Of a stretch of DNA of 64,000 nt, positions 36,868 to 47,257 are shown one piece after another. The DNA comes from Sphingopyxis alaskensis RB2256 (lineage in GTDB: Bacteria > Pseudomonadota > Alphaproteobacteria > Sphingomonadales > Sphingomonadaceae): NCBI RefSeq assembly GCF_000013985.1, contig NC_008048.1, positions 496,001 to 560,000 of the forward strand, read 5' to 3'. The position numbers and the translations under genes were made by a program. The number at the start of each line of letters is the position of its first letter. Positions within the stretch are counted from its first letter, which is position 1. Under the pieces are notes generated by a model. It saw only the letters and a list, made by a program, of their open reading frames with translations. It did not search any database and was not told the DNA's origin.

Positions 36868-39332
36868 CTCAGCTGCCGCTGCCGATCGACGCCGTGCTGC
36901 CCGACATCATGGCGGCGCTGGTGCTGAAGCCCAATGCCGTCGTAGTGGCGCCGCCGGGCGCGGGGAAGACCACGCGCGTCGCGCCGGCGATCCTCGATCA
37001 GCCCTGGTGCAAGGGGGCGGTATGGCTGCTCTCGCCGCGGCGGCTCGCGGCGCGCGGTGCGGCCGAACGCATATCGGAGGAGATGGGCGAGGCGGTCGGC
37101 GGCGCGGTTGGCTATGCGACGCGGCTCGACAGCAAGCAGTCGGCGACGACGCGGCTGCTGGTGATGACCCCCGGCCTGTTCCGCAACCGCATCCTTGCCG
37201 ATCCCGAACTTCGCGGCGTGTCGGCGGTGCTGTTCGACGAAGTCCACGAGCGCAGCCTTGACGGCGATTTCGCGCTCGCGCTGGCAATCGACGCGCAGCA
37301 GGGGCTGCGCGACGATCTGCGCCTCGTCGCCATGTCGGCGACGCTCGACGGCGCGCGGTTCGGCGCGCTGCTCGGCGATGCGCCGGTGGTGAAGAGCGAA
37401 GGCAAGATTTTTCCGCTCGATCTCCGCCACATCGGCCGCCGCGCCGAGGATCGGCTCGAAGCGTCGGTGCTGGCGGCGGTGCGGCAGGCGATGGCGGACG
37501 AGGCAGACGGCGACATGCTCGCCTTCCTGCCCGGCGCCGCTGACATCGAGCGCGCGGCGAACGCAGTGGACGAGGCACGCCTGCCGCTCGCTGTCCACCG
37601 GCTGCACGGACAGATCGACCCCGCGCTCCAGCGAAAGGCGCTCGTCCGCGATCCCGAGGGGCGGCGCAAGCTGATCCTCGCGACGAGCATCGCCGAAACC
37701 AGCCTGACGATCGACGGCGTGCGTATCGTCATCGACGCTGGCCTCTCGCGCCGCCCGCGCTTCGACAAGGCCGCGGGGATATCGCGCCTCGTCACCGAAC
37801 GCGCGAGTCAGGCGTCGGCGACGCAGCGCGCGGGGCGCGCGGCGCGGCAGGGGCCAGGGGCGGCTTATCGCTTGTGGGAAGCCGCGGCGACCGCGGGAAT
37901 GCCGCCCTTCGACCCGCCCGAAATCCACGAGAGCGACCTGATGCCCGTCGTGCTCGACTGCGCGAGCTGGGGCATCATTGACCCGCGCCAATTGGGCTGG
38001 CTCGATCCTCCGTCGCCTGCCGCGGTGGCCGAAGCGAAGACGCGGCTGCAAGCGATCGGGGCGCTCGGCGAAGACGGGCGGATCACCGCGCATGGCAAGG
38101 CGCTCGCCGCGATCCCGCTGCCCGTGCCGCTCGCGCACATGCTGCTCGACGCGGCGCGCGCGGGGGAAGGCGAGTTGGCGGGGCGCCTGGCGGTGCTGCT
38201 CACCGAACCGGGGCTCGGAGGGCGCGGCGTCGATGTCGAGGCGCGGCTGGCGCGCTGGCGCGCGCAGCGCGACGAGCGGTCCGGAGGGGCGTTTCGCCTC
38301 GCACGGCGGCTTTCGGGCATCGCGGAAAAGCTGGCGGCGGGGGCAGGCGAAGCCGCGCCGCGCTCGCTCGGCGGCTGGATAGCGACCGCCTGGCCCGATC
38401 GCGTGGCGCGTCGGCGCGCGGGTCAGCGCGGTGAGTATCTGAGCGTCGGAGGGCGGGCCTATCGTCTCGATCCGGTCGATCCGCTGGCCGGGAGCGAATG
38501 GCTGGCAATCGCCGATGCGCAGGGACACGCCGCGGGCGTGCGCATCCTCGCCGCCGCGGCGATTGATGCGGTCGAGGTCGAAACCTTGTTCGCGGACCAT
38601 ATCGTCGTCCATTCGGCAAGCCGCTACGACAGCGCGAACGACCGCGTCGATCACCGGCGCGAGCGGCGGCTCGGCGCGATTGCGCTGACGAGCGGACCGG
38701 CGCCGCGCGGGGACACGGCCGCAGACGATATCGCGGTGCGCATGGCGGCGGTGCGCGACAAGGGTCTGGGTCTTATCGGCTGGGGTCCGGCGGCGCAGGC
38801 ACTGCGCCAACGCGCCTCCTTTGCGGGGCTCGACGCGCTGTCGACCAATGCGCTTGGCGACAACCTCGAAATCTGGCTCGAGCCCTTGCTCGCCGACTGC
38901 CGCGGGTTGCGCGACATCGGCGACCGCAGGCTCGCCGATGCGCTGATGGCGATGCTCGACTGGCCGGCGCGACAGTTGCTCGAAAGACATGCGCCCGCCG
39001 ATTACGTGACCCCGGCGGGCAGTCGGCATCCGATCGACTATGGCGCCGACGGCGGCCCGACGGTCAGCGTCCGGGTGCAGGAGATGTTCGGCCAGTCGCG
39101 TCACCCGGTCGTCGGCGATCCGCCGGTGCCGCTGATCCTCGCGCTGACGTCGCCCGCGCATCGGCCGATCCAGACGACGCGCGATCTGGCGTCCTTCTGG
39201 GCGGGCAGCTGGCACGATGTCGCGCGCGAAATGCGCGGCCGTTATCCAAAGCATAGCTGGCCAGACGATCCCGCAGGCGCCCGTCCGACGCTGATGACCA
39301 AGGCGGCGCAGGCGCGGCGCGAGGGTCAATAG
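36864..39332 (+). CDS. hrpB: ATP-dependent helicase HrpB
   Basis: DEAH-box RNA helicase of the HrpB family, 822 residues. Motif I is APPGAGKTTRVAPAI, motif II DEVHERS, motif III MSATLDGARF, motif IV region FLPGAADIERAA, motif V ATSIAETSLTIDGV and motif VI QRAGRAARQGPG, in order over the first 360 residues. The C-terminal part ends with the HrpB-specific region (SFWAGSWHDVAREMRGRYPK and HSWPDDP). Start chosen at the ATGA overlap with the DUF1801 gene. A 936-codon frame on the opposite strand is an artefact of GC-rich coding. Confidence 0.95.
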   Translation: MTQLPLPIDAVLPDIMAALVLKPNAVVVAPPGAGKTTRVAPAILDQPWCKGAVWLLSPRRLAARGAAERISEEMGEAVGGAVGYATRLDSKQSATTRLLVMTPGLFRNRILADPELRGVSAVLFDEVHERSLDGDFALALAIDAQQGLRDDLRLVAMSATLDGARFGALLGDAPVVKSEGKIFPLDLRHIGRRAEDRLEASVLAAVRQAMADEADGDMLAFLPGAADIERAANAVDEARLPLAVHRLHGQIDPALQRKALVRDPEGRRKLILATSIAETSLTIDGVRIVIDAGLSRRPRFDKAAGISRLVTERASQASATQRAGRAARQGPGAAYRLWEAAATAGMPPFDPPEIHESDLMPVVLDCASWGIIDPRQLGWLDPPSPAAVAEAKTRLQAIGALGEDGRITAHGKALAAIPLPVPLAHMLLDAARAGEGELAGRLAVLLTEPGLGGRGVDVEARLARWRAQRDERSGGAFRLARRLSGIAEKLAAGAGEAAPRSLGGWIATAWPDRVARRRAGQRGEYLSVGGRAYRLDPVDPLAGSEWLAIADAQGHAAGVRILAAAAIDAVEVETLFADHIVVHSASRYDSANDRVDHRRERRLGAIALTSGPAPRGDTAADDIAVRMAAVRDKGLGLIGWGPAAQALRQRASFAGLDALSTNALGDNLEIWLEPLLADCRGLRDIGDRRLADALMAMLDWPARQLLERHAPADYVTPAGSRHPIDYGADGGPTVSVRVQEMFGQSRHPVVGDPPVPLILALTSPAHRPIQTTRDLASFWAGSWHDVAREMRGRYPKHSWPDDPAGARPTLMTKAAQARREGQ

Positions 39333-39397
39333 CCCCTTTTCGCCCGCGCTCCCTGGCGCTAAGGCGGCGGCAGAAACATCCGGTCAGGGACTCTCCG

Positions 39398-39676
39398 ATG
39401 AAAGCGCGAATCTACCAGAAGCCCAAAAATGCGATGCAGTCGGGGCGTGCGGGAACCGGGCGCTGGATGCTGGAGTTCGCCCCCGCCGAGGCGCGCAAGC
39501 CCGACCCACTGATGGGTTGGGCGGGCAGCGGCGATACGCAGCGCCAGCTTCGCCTGAGCTTTGCGAGCCGCGAGGAAGCGGTCGCCTATGCGGAAAAATA
39601 TGGCATCGATGCGGAGGTCATGCCGACGCCCGTGCGCAAGCTGAAGATCCAAGCCTACGCCGACAATTTCCGGTAA
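39398..39676 (+). CDS. ETC complex I subunit, NDUFS4-like
   Basis: Small protein of 92 residues matching the NDUFS4/18 kDa accessory subunit of NADH:quinone oxidoreductase found in alphaproteobacteria and mitochondria. Seen: KARIYQKPKNAMQSG, the GRWMLEFAP segment, PLMGWAGSGDTQRQLRLSF and EEAVAYAEKYGI, all conserved features. It stabilises the peripheral arm near the NADH module in the known complex. It lies apart from any nuo operon, as usual, and a palindromic repeat follows 44 bases after its stop. Confidence 0.9.
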   Translation: MKARIYQKPKNAMQSGRAGTGRWMLEFAPAEARKPDPLMGWAGSGDTQRQLRLSFASREEAVAYAEKYGIDAEVMPTPVRKLKIQAYADNFR

Positions 39677-39719
39677 CGATCGCTCGATCGGATTGGATCG
39701 AGCCACCCTTCCTTATGTT

Positions 39720-39795
39720 GTCATCCCGGCGAAGGCCGGGATCTCGCCGTTGCGGCAGGATGCGAGGGCGAGATTCCGGCCTTCGCCGGAATGAC
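39720..39795. repeat. Short palindromic repeat, GTCATCCCGG class
   Basis: Again 76 bases, with arms GTCATCCCGGCGAAGGCCGG and CCGGCCTTCGCCGGAATGAC but a different centre from 5851 and 34258. Placed between convergent genes. Confidence 0.85.
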
Positions 39796-39835
39796 GGTCA
39801 CAAGCAGTGAATCATAGTCCAACCCTTGTCAGCGA

Positions 39836-40051
39836 TCACTCCGCCTCGGGCTGCAACAGCTTGTGCAGGTGGACGACGACATATTTCATTTCGGCATCGT
39901 CGACGGTGCGCTGCGCGGCGCTGCGCCATGCTTTTTCGGCCGATTTATAGTCGGGATAGAGGCCGACGACATCCAGATTGGCAAGGTCGACAAAGTCGAG
40001 GCCCTGCGGATCGCTGACCCGGCCGCCGAACACGAGGTGCAATTTGCTCAT
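39836..40051 (-). CDS. DUF4170 domain-containing protein
   Basis: Short alphaproteobacterial protein of 71 residues. Seen: KLHLVFGGRVSDPQGLDFVD, LDVVGLYPDYKSAEKAWRSA and TVDDAEMKYVVVHLHKLL, as in DUF4170. The ATG at 40051 is preferred because AAGGA stands eight bases before it; a longer frame to 40171 is not supported. No function known. It lies just downstream of the YqjDE-like operon on the same strand, separated by 79 bases. Confidence 0.88.
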   Translation of the reverse strand: MSKLHLVFGGRVSDPQGLDFVDLANLDVVGLYPDYKSAEKAWRSAAQRTVDDAEMKYVVVHLHKLLQPEAE

Positions 40052-40130
40052 GGCTGCTTTCCTTGCGGATAACCGCTGATGGGGAGAAGCGGCGGCCCCT
40101 AACAGCGGTTTTCGTTCGGGGCAAGCGGGC

Positions 40131-40487
40131 TCATTCCTCCCCGGAACGACCCTTCGGCAACAGCGATCCAAGCAGCGCGCCGATGGCGACCGCGCCGGCG
40201 ACGAGCGCCAGCGGCTGCTTTTCGGCGACGTCCTTCAGCTTGCTGTTCGCGCGCTTCGCCTGCACCTTGCCCTTCGCATAGGCTTCGCTTGCCGCCTCGC
40301 GCGCGACGCCGGCCTGTTCGCTGGCGCGCGCGGCGAGGTCTTCGGTCGCGGCGCGGGCGCGGCCATAGCCTTCCTGGATGCGCGCCTTTGCCGCCTCGGC
40401 GGTCAGGCGGGCATTTTCGGCGGTTTTTTCTGCAAGTTCACTCGCTTTCGCACGTGTTTCGCGCGCGGTTTCACTGAACGGCTTCAT
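40131..40487 (-). CDS. YqjD/ElaB-like single-helix membrane protein
   Basis: 118 residues: a long charged helix rich in Ala, Glu and Lys (AKASELAEKTAENARLTAEA, ARASEQAGVAREAASEAYAK) ending in one hydrophobic segment, PLALVAGAVAIGALLGSLLP, with a short tail. This layout is that of DUF883/ElaB-YqjD tail-anchored proteins, some of which bind ribosomes in stationary phase. GGAGG six bases before ATG 40487. Fourth gene of an operon with 41311, 40854 and 40471; overlaps the previous gene by 17 bases. Confidence 0.7.
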   Translation of the reverse strand: MKPFSETARETRAKASELAEKTAENARLTAEAAKARIQEGYGRARAATEDLAARASEQAGVAREAASEAYAKGKVQAKRANSKLKDVAEKQPLALVAGAVAIGALLGSLLPKGRSGEE

Positions 40488-40854
40488 CATTTTCCTCCAC
40501 TTGTCCGGCGCCATCTTCGTCGGTCGCGTCGGCACGAAAACGATCGGCGATGCCCGCGACCACGTCCTGCACCTTGCGCGCCAGCCGGGGCGCATGTTCC
40601 TTGATCGGTTCGCGCAGCAGCCAGGCGATGCCCGCAGCGGCGGCGATCGCAATCGGCCAGCGATTGTCGCGAAACTCCTGCCTTACCGCGTGCGCGGCAT
40701 CGTCGACCTTGGTCCGCACGCGATATTTGCCGCGGTCGAGCAGCGCGGCGGGATGCAGCGCCGCCTTGGCGACGTCGAGCCGCCGATAGAGTTCAGCGCG
40801 CTGGAGCATCGACCGGCGCGCGGCGGTTATCAGGCGGTTGCGTGTGCGCGGCAT
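40471..40854 (-). CDS. Hypothetical one-helix membrane protein, YqjK position
   Basis: 127 residues with a basic N-terminus (PRTRNRLITAARRSMLQRAE), one hydrophobic helix around WPIAIAAAAGIAWLL and a charged C-terminus. No family motif is recognised with certainty. It sits where YqjK lies in the enterobacterial yqjDEK cluster, after a YqjE-like gene, overlapping it by one base and the next gene by 17. Function unknown; similarity to YqjK is by place and size only. Confidence 0.65.
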   Translation of the reverse strand: MPRTRNRLITAARRSMLQRAELYRRLDVAKAALHPAALLDRGKYRVRTKVDDAAHAVRQEFRDNRWPIAIAAAAGIAWLLREPIKEHAPRLARKVQDVVAGIADRFRADATDEDGAGQVEENDEAVQ

Positions 40855-41303
40855 CAGTCATCGACCCCTTCGTTCACCAGGTCGCGCCGCAGCGCGGTGC
40901 GGATGTCGTCATAGGCGCGGCGCGCGCGCCAGCCGGCGAGCGCCGCGATCAACAGAAGCACCGCGACGACAATGATCGTTGCCAGCAACGCCCCCGTGTG
41001 CGGAGCGAGCGCCAGGATCGCGCCGAATGCCAGCGCGAGCATCGCCACTCCCAGCGCGCAGGCAGCGACCGCGCCCCACGCCGCGCTCCATGTCGCGCCG
41101 TGCAGCGCCAGTTCGCCGCGCGCCTCGATCAGCGCCAGTTCGGCTTTCGCCGTCGCCGACAGGTTCTCGACGACATCGCGGGCGATCTGGTCGAGTGGCA
41201 CGGGCTCGCTCGTTGCCGGGCGGGCGTCCGGCGCATAGCCATGGCTTATGCCGTCAAAGCTGCGCCCGACGGGCGCGGGGGTTTCGGGATCGGGGGATGC
41301 CAA
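40854..41303 (-). CDS. Phage holin-X/YqjE-like membrane protein
   Basis: 149 residues, two adjacent transmembrane helices (WGAVAACALGVAMLALAFGA and LLATIIVVAVLLLIAALAGW) after a soluble N-terminus carrying VPLDQIARDVVENLSATAKA and a helical segment LALIEARGELALHG. This is the PF07332 (holin-X, YqjE) layout; despite the name, such chromosomal genes are not phage lysis genes and no prophage is near. Seven bases separate it from the preceding gene. Confidence 0.78.
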   Translation of the reverse strand: MASPDPETPAPVGRSFDGISHGYAPDARPATSEPVPLDQIARDVVENLSATAKAELALIEARGELALHGATWSAAWGAVAACALGVAMLALAFGAILALAPHTGALLATIIVVAVLLLIAALAGWRARRAYDDIRTALRRDLVNEGVDD

Positions 41304-41310
41304 GGTCCGG

Positions 41311-43331
<2,021 letters not shown>

Positions 43332-43400
43332 CCGCAAAGCCGGGGACAAGTGCGCGCTGGCGCCTTGACGCCGGGAATCGCCTGTGATTCAAGGACGGCG

Positions 43401-43724
43401 ATGACGCAGCGCCACAAATTACGCAAATCGATGCGCCGCGCGACCGGACCGGCGCTGGCGGTGATCGCGGTGCTGGCAATGCTGGGCTATGCGATTTTCG
43501 GCCCGACCGGGCTTTATGCCTGGGGCGAATATAGCCAGTCCGTCGAGAAAAAACGTGTCGTGCTGAGCGAACTCGTGAAGAAGGAGCGCGAGCTTCAGAA
43601 CCGCGTCAACCTGCTCGATCAGCGGCGCGTCGATCCCGATCTGGCCGAGGAATATGTGCGCTCGAAACTGGGCGCCTATCACCCCGACGAGGTGATCATT
43701 CCGATGGAGCCCGAGGCTAAGTAA
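43401..43724 (+). CDS. Septum formation initiator family protein (FtsB/DivIC)
   Basis: Bitopic cell division protein, 107 residues: a basic N-terminus, one transmembrane helix (GPALAVIAVLAMLGYAIFG) and a periplasmic coiled coil (SVEKKRVVLSELVKKERELQ) then LDQRRVDPDLAEEYVRSKLG, as in FtsB. In E. coli FtsB joins FtsL and FtsQ at the septum. Its position after eno is the same in many alphaproteobacteria. AAGGACGG precedes the ATG at 43401. Confidence 0.9.
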   Translation: MTQRHKLRKSMRRATGPALAVIAVLAMLGYAIFGPTGLYAWGEYSQSVEKKRVVLSELVKKERELQNRVNLLDQRRVDPDLAEEYVRSKLGAYHPDEVIIPMEPEAK

Positions 43725-43740
43725 CGACCCAATCCAAAGC

Positions 43741-43863
43741 CCTCCCCTTCAGGGGAGGGCAGCGAGACTTGCGAACTTGTTCGTTAGTCGCAGCGGGTGG
43801 GGGCCATCGGCCTTGCGCTAGGCCGATGGCCCCCACCCCAACCCCTCCCCTGAAGGGGAGGGG
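43741..43863. repeat. Large palindromic repeat, CTCCCC class
   Basis: Left end CCTCCCCTTCAGGGGAGG, right end CCCCTCCCCTGAAGGGGAGG, and a centre GTGGGGGCCATCGGCC with its inverse GGCCGATGGCCCCCAC (43797-43835). The ends match those at 22511-22656. It fills half of the 260-base gap before pdhA; the rest of that gap holds the pdhA ribosome site. Confidence 0.85.
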
Positions 43864-43984
43864 CTTAGGATTTGCTGCATACGTAAGTCGGCCTTGCCCG
43901 CCGTCATGGCAGACGTTGCCAAACCCGCTGCGCCGCTCCTATAGGGAGCCTTGCCGTAACGGCTAATCGCAAAGGAAATCCGCC

Positions 43985-45055
43985 TTGGCCAAAGCACCCG
44001 CGCGTAAGACTGCCGCGCCAAAAAAAGTCGCTGCCACCCCAGCTCCCGCATCCAATCGCGAAGGGCCGCGCGATCCGGTCCCCTATGACGCGACCCCGCA
44101 AGAACTCGAAAAATTCTATCGCGACATGCTGCTCATCCGCCGCTTCGAGGAAAAGGCGGGGCAGCTCTACGGTCTGGGGCTGATCGGCGGTTTCTGCCAC
44201 CTCTATATCGGTCAGGAAGCCGTGGCGGTCGGCCTGCAATCGGCGCTGGACGGGGACAAGGACAGCGTCATCACCGGATATCGCGACCATGGCCACATGC
44301 TCGCCTACGGCATCGACCCCAAGGTCATCATGGCCGAGCTGACCGGCCGCGCCGCGGGCATTTCGAAGGGCAAGGGCGGCTCGATGCACATGTTCAGCGT
44401 CGAGCACAAGTTCTACGGCGGTCACGGTATCGTCGGCGCGCAGGTCTCGCTCGGCACGGGCCTTGCCTTCGCGCACAAATATCGCGGCGACGGCGGTGTG
44501 GCGATGGCCTATTTCGGCGACGGCGCCGCGAACCAGGGTCAGGTCTACGAAAGCTTCAACATGGCCGAGCTGTGGAAGCTGCCGATTATCTTCGTGATCG
44601 AGAACAACCAGTACGCCATGGGCACGTCGGTCAACCGCGCGTCGGCGGAGGACCAGCTCTATCGCCGCGGCGAAAGTTTCCGCATTCCGGGGATGCAGGT
44701 CGACGGCATGGACGTGCTCGCGGTGCGCGGCGCGGCTGAGGCGGCGCTCGAATGGGTGCGCGCAGGCAGGGGGCCGGTGCTGATGGAACTCAAGACCTAT
44801 CGCTACCGCGGACACTCGATGTCCGACCCCGCAAAATATCGCAGCCGCGAGGAAGTGCAGGCGGTGCGCGACAAATCGGACGCGATCGAGCATCTGAAAA
44901 AGCTGATGGAGGGCGCCGGGATCGGCGAGGACCGGATCAAGGATATCGACAAGGAAATCCGTGCGATCGTCGCCGAATCGGCCGACTTTGCCGAGAGCGC
45001 GCCCGAACCCGACTTGTCCGAACTCTATACCGACGTGCTGGTGGAGCAATATTGA
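43985..45055 (+). CDS. pdhA: Pyruvate dehydrogenase E1 component subunit alpha
   Basis: ThDP-dependent E1-alpha of the pyruvate dehydrogenase complex, 356 residues. The start is a TTG at 43985, with AAAGGA about eight bases upstream; no ATG gives a complete N-terminus. The first 25 residues are an Ala/Lys/Pro-rich tail ([20 protein letters not shown]). Then [20 protein letters not shown], the ThDP motif [20 protein letters not shown] ending in IENN, and [15 protein letters not shown]. Coupled to pdhB by a one-base gap. Confidence 0.96.
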   Translation: MAKAPARKTAAPKKVAATPAPASNREGPRDPVPYDATPQELEKFYRDMLLIRRFEEKAGQLYGLGLIGGFCHLYIGQEAVAVGLQSALDGDKDSVITGYRDHGHMLAYGIDPKVIMAELTGRAAGISKGKGGSMHMFSVEHKFYGGHGIVGAQVSLGTGLAFAHKYRGDGGVAMAYFGDGAANQGQVYESFNMAELWKLPIIFVIENNQYAMGTSVNRASAEDQLYRRGESFRIPGMQVDGMDVLAVRGAAEAALEWVRAGRGPVLMELKTYRYRGHSMSDPAKYRSREEVQAVRDKSDAIEHLKKLMEGAGIGEDRIKDIDKEIRAIVAESADFAESAPEPDLSELYTDVLVEQY

Positions 45056-45056
45056 G

Positions 45057-46457
45057 ATGGCCATCGAACTGAAGATGCCGGCGCTGTCGCCGACGATGGA
45101 AGAGGGCACGCTCGCCAAGTGGCTCGTCAAGGAAGGCGACATTGTGAAGTCGGGCGACATCCTCGCCGAAATCGAAACCGACAAGGCAACGATGGAGTTT
45201 GAAGCGGTCGACGAAGGGACGATCGGCCAGATCCTCGTTCCCGAAGGCACCGACAATGTGAAGGTCGGCACCGTGATCGCGACGATTCAGGGCGAAGGGG
45301 AGGAACAAAACGTCGCCCCCGCGCAGGCGGGGGCCGCAAGCAACAGTGAGCCCACGCCAGCGGCCCCCGCCCCCGCGGGGGCGACGGATGAGCCTGCACC
45401 CGCTCCCGCTCCCGTTGCGGACAGGCCCGCCGCGACCGAACGCGCTTCCGACCCCGCGATCCCCGAAGGCACCGCGATGGTCAAGCTCACCGTCCGCGAA
45501 GCGCTGCGCGACGCGATGGCCGAGGAAATGCGAAGGGACGACCGCGTCTTTGTGATGGGCGAGGAAGTCGCCGAATATCAGGGCGCGTACAAGGTCACGC
45601 AGGGGCTGCTCCAGGAGTTTGGCGCGCGGCGCGTGGTCGACACGCCGATCACCGAATATGGCTTTGCCGGCCTGGGCGCAGGCGCGGCGATGGGCGGCCT
45701 CAGGCCCGTCATCGAGTTCATGACCTTCAACTTTGCGATGCAGGCGATCGACCACATCATCAATTCGGCGGCGAAGACCAACTATATGTCGGGCGGGCAG
45801 ATGCGCTGCCCGATCGTTTTCCGCGGCCCCAACGGTGCGGCGGCGCGCGTCGGCGCGCAGCACAGCCAGAATTACGGGCCCTGGTATGCCAGCGTTCCCG
45901 GCCTGATCGTCATCGCGCCCTATGACGCCGCCGACGCCAAGGGGCTGCTGAAGGCGGCGATCCGCACCGAAGACCCGGTCGTCTTCCTCGAAAACGAGCT
46001 GCTCTATGGCCGCAGCTTCGAGGTTCCCGATGTCGATGATTTCGTGCTGCCGATCGGCAAGGCGCGCGTGATGCGCGAAGGGCGCGATGTCACCGTCGTC
46101 AGCTATTCGATCGGCGTCGGCCTGGCGCTCGAGGCGGCCGACAGCCTTGCGGGCGAGGGGATCGACGCCGAGGTGATCGACCTGCGTACGCTGCGCCCGC
46201 TCGACACCGCGACGGTGCTCGCCAGCCTCAAGAAGACGAACCGCCTTGTCGTCGTCGAGGAGGGCTGGCCGGTCTGCTCGATCGCCAGCGAAATCGCGAT
46301 GGTCGCGATGGAGCAGGGCTTCGACGACCTCGACGCGCCCGTGATGCGCGTGTGCAACGAGGATGTGCCGCTGCCCTATGCGAACAACCTGGAGAAGGCC
46401 GCGCTGATCGACACGCCGCGCGTGGTGACGGCGGTGAAGGCGGTTCTCAATCGTTAA
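45057..46457 (+). CDS. pdhB: Pyruvate dehydrogenase E1-beta with N-terminal lipoyl domain
   Basis: E1-beta of pyruvate dehydrogenase, 466 residues, with the alphaproteobacterial N-terminal lipoyl domain (residues 1-80: [18 protein letters not shown], lipoyl lysine in [11 protein letters not shown]). The linker from about residue 82 to 142 is Ala/Pro/Glu-rich; residues 86-110 are encoded by an in-frame palindromic repeat. The E1-beta domain starts at [17 protein letters not shown] and ends with [31 protein letters not shown]. Downstream pdhC and lpd are not within view. Confidence 0.96.
   Translation: MAIELKMPALSPTMEEGTLAKWLVKEGDIVKSGDILAEIETDKATMEFEAVDEGTIGQILVPEGTDNVKVGTVIATIQGEGEEQNVAPAQAGAASNSEPTPAAPAPAGATDEPAPAPAPVADRPAATERASDPAIPEGTAMVKLTVREALRDAMAEEMRRDDRVFVMGEEVAEYQGAYKVTQGLLQEFGARRVVDTPITEYGFAGLGAGAAMGGLRPVIEFMTFNFAMQAIDHIINSAAKTNYMSGGQMRCPIVFRGPNGAAARVGAQHSQNYGPWYASVPGLIVIAPYDAADAKGLLKAAIRTEDPVVFLENELLYGRSFEVPDVDDFVLPIGKARVMREGRDVTVVSYSIGVGLALEAADSLAGEGIDAEVIDLRTLRPLDTATVLASLKKTNRLVVVEEGWPVCSIASEIAMVAMEQGFDDLDAPVMRVCNEDVPLPYANNLEKAALIDTPRVVTAVKAVLNR
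45312..45385. repeat. GTCGC-class palindromic repeat inside pdhB
   Basis: 74-base element beginning GTCGCCCCCGCGCAGGCGGG and ending CCCGCCCCCGCGGGGGCGAC, wholly inside pdhB and in frame, coding VAPAQAGAA to PAPAGAT. The same arms occur in the intergenic element 46461-46548. Confidence 0.85.
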
Positions 46458-46460
46458 TCC

Positions 46461-46548
46461 GTCGCCCCCGCGAAGGCGGGGGCCGTCATCGGCCTTGCCC
46501 TTCCATGCCGAGTAAACCGACACCGGCCCCCGCCTTCGCGGGGGCGAC
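46461..46548. repeat. GTCGC-class palindromic repeat after pdhB
   Basis: Starts three bases after the pdhB stop with GTCGCCCCCGCGAAGGCGGG and ends CGCCTTCGCGGGGGCGAC. It carries the ATG at 46505 that I use for the next gene. Confidence 0.85.
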
Positions 46549-47173
46549 GGCTGAACCCAGCGCCTACCCCGATATGCGCGATCCGCGCGTCATGGTCGCG
46601 GTGCCGCGGGCGCGGCGCGCGGCGATGGCGGCGTTGTGGGGGCTCGCCGCGCGGTTGACCAGATTGCTGCTCGACGCGCGCGAGCCGCTGATCGGACAGA
46701 TCAAGCTTGCCTGGTGGCGCGACATGATGGCGATGCTGGCGGCCGATCCTGCTGCACTCCCCAAGGGCGAACCGCTGCTCGCCGACCTCGCGGCGAGCTG
46801 GGCCGGGCAGGGCGGGCTCGACGCGCTCGTCGATGCGGCCGAAACGATGCTGCTGGCAGAGGGCGATACCGGGCGACGGGTGGCATCCGTGCGCTTCGGC
46901 GCGCACCTCTTCGCGCTGTCGGGCGGCACGGAGCGCGGCGGTCAACGCTGGGGTCTTGTTTGGGGTGCGGGCGTCGTCGGGGCGGAGGCCGAAGCGCGAC
47001 AGCTTTTGCAGGACGCCAAAATATCCGGCGTGCCCTCACGCCGCGATTACGCCGGAAAGCGCGCTCTGCTGATGCTCGACCGCTGGGCCGCGGCGATTGC
47101 AGCACGCGATGGCGAACGACACTTGCGAAGCGAAGGATTGCTGCTTTTGCGCATCGGGCTGTTCGGCCGCTGA
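46505..47173 (+). CDS. Squalene/phytoene synthase-like protein, possibly NDUFAF6-type
   Basis: 222 residues. The best-conserved part is LTRLLLDAREPLIGQIKLAWWRDMM, as in the short squalene/phytoene-synthase-like proteins that include mitochondrial NDUFAF6, a complex I assembly factor. The two aspartate-rich catalytic motifs of true squalene synthases are not visible, so it is probably not a terpene enzyme. The first 15 residues (PAPAFAGAT included) are encoded by a palindromic repeat; ATG 46574 (MRDPRVMVAV) is a second possible start. Confidence 0.65.
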   Translation: MPSKPTPAPAFAGATAEPSAYPDMRDPRVMVAVPRARRAAMAALWGLAARLTRLLLDAREPLIGQIKLAWWRDMMAMLAADPAALPKGEPLLADLAASWAGQGGLDALVDAAETMLLAEGDTGRRVASVRFGAHLFALSGGTERGGQRWGLVWGAGVVGAEAEARQLLQDAKISGVPSRRDYAGKRALLMLDRWAAAIAARDGERHLRSEGLLLLRIGLFGR

Positions 47174-47257
47174 TCGAATAAATGCCGTCGGGGGTGGAAA
47201 TACCGCCTGCGAACATCTATCTTGCCCGGTACAGAAATAGGGTCGCAGGGGACGCTT

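Noticed and set aside
36519..39329. 936-codon open frame on the minus strand
   Set aside because: It is the antisense of hrpB, whose helicase motifs are complete on the plus strand. The minus frame is Arg/Ala-rich with no family motif; such frames arise because GC-rich codon use avoids stops on the other strand.
40854..41303. Prophage remnant suggested by holin-like gene
   Set aside because: No endolysin, capsid, integrase or att site nearby; YqjE-type chromosomal genes give the same family name.
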